Positions 63,611 to 64,000 of a DNA stretch of 64,000 nucleotides are shown here, in pieces. The position numbers and the translations under genes are program-made. The DNA is from Terrirubrum flagellatum (lineage in GTDB: Bacteria; Pseudomonadota; Alphaproteobacteria; Rhizobiales; Beijerinckiaceae): NCBI RefSeq assembly GCF_022059845.1, contig NZ_CP091851.1, forward strand, positions 4,267,501 through 4,331,500. The letters are read 5' to 3'. Within the stretch, counting starts at the first letter, position 1; every line of letters starts with the position of its first letter. Under the pieces are notes generated by a model. That model saw nothing but the letters and a program-made list of their open reading frames with translations. It was not told the DNA's origin and ran no database searches.

Positions 63611-64000
63611 ATGACCGAGCACGCCAAACCTCTCGACATGCGCGAAAAGCCGTCGGCTCCGCCGCGTTCCGACACGCCGCGGCCCAAGAAGCGCGACGTG
63701 GACGGATGGTTCGTGCTGGACAAGCCGACGGGCGTCACCTCGACCCATGCGGTGTCGATCATCAAGCGCCTCTTCCGGGCGAAGAAGGCGGGGCATGCCG
63801 GCACGCTCGATCCCCTCGCCTCCGGCTGCCTGCCCATTGCGCTTGGCGAGGCAACGAAGACCGTTCCCTATGTCATGGACGGCCGCAAAGCCTATCGCTT
63901 CACCGTGACCTGGGGCGCCGAGACCGACACGGACGATTCAGAAGGTCGCGTCATCGCAACTTCAGACCAGCGTCCGACGCGCGCCGAGGTCGAGACCGCG
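63611..64000 (+). CDS. truB: tRNA pseudouridine(55) synthase, 5' part (cut by window end)
   Basis: 130 codons visible. [19 protein letters not shown] is the TruB N-terminal motif, and [10 protein letters not shown] carries the catalytic Asp that isomerises U55 in the T-arm; GETDTDD-like ([10 protein letters not shown]) follows. An extra N-terminal ~35 residues ([15 protein letters not shown]...) precede the domain. The 3' end lies beyond 64000. Confidence 0.95.
   Translation, partial: MTEHAKPLDMREKPSAPPRSDTPRPKKRDVDGWFVLDKPTGVTSTHAVSIIKRLFRAKKAGHAGTLDPLASGCLPIALGEATKTVPYVMDGRKAYRFTVTWGAETDTDDSEGRVIATSDQRPTRAEVETA

Overview
The window is a 64 kb piece of a GC-rich alphaproteobacterial chromosome, most likely from the order Rhizobiales/Hyphomicrobiales. 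Evidence for this: a GcrA cell-cycle regulator with GANTC (CcrM-type) sites just upstream, an FzlA-like GST next to queG, a phoR-pstSCAB-phoU-phoB cluster with a perfect alphaproteobacterial PHO box, the rimP-nusA-ylxR-infB-rbfA-truB translation cluster, and several compound intergenic palindromes of the kind scattered through Rhizobiales genomes. No rRNA, tRNA, CRISPR array, transposase or integrase gene was seen. I can name no genus with confidence.

Layout. 1-13 kb is a mosaic of single genes and small operons: the end of an M23 peptidase, an AEC transporter, gluQRS, an AlkA-type glycosylase, a PBP4-type carboxypeptidase, a Tat-exported intradiol-dioxygenase-like protein with a ferric-reductase-like membrane protein, a DMT exporter plus a decayed fragment of the same family, a HpcH/HpaI aldolase, a histidine phosphatase and fabI. 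13-18 kb holds an ECF sigma/anti-sigma pair and a CPA1 Na+/H+ antiporter. They are separated by a barstar-like gene and a probable secreted cysteine-peptidase effector, flanked by partial copies of the antiporter 5' end and the anti-sigma 3' end. A RelE/RHH toxin-antitoxin pair follows. 18-24 kb has dnaJ-type, pdxH, SDR and DUF599 genes and an 840-base gene-poor stretch with a near-consensus promoter and palindromes.

24-36 kb is largely translation: infC (apparently with an ATT start), rpmI-rplT and pheS-pheT. Between them lie a three-gene operon of an SCO protein and two related exported Cys-containing proteins, a LOG-family enzyme and an MFS transporter. 36-50 kb has moeB, a phosphoethanolamine-transferase-like protein, argD-argF preceded by what looks like an arginine-codon leader peptide with an attenuator hairpin, hslO, uppP, fzlA-queG-epimerase, bioY, a metallo-beta-lactamase-fold hydrolase, argG and gcrA. 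50-57 kb is the phosphate regulon. 57-64 kb is the rimP-nusA-ylxR-infB-rbfA-truB cluster, with truB cut by the window end.

Most of this is core metabolism. The least ordinary parts are the duplicated-flank effector locus (13.98-16.34 kb), the putative Arg leader of argDF (39.08-39.25 kb), the SCO-linked operon of paralogous exported Cys proteins (29.7-31.3 kb), and the candidate RNA gene or structured element near 22.5 kb.
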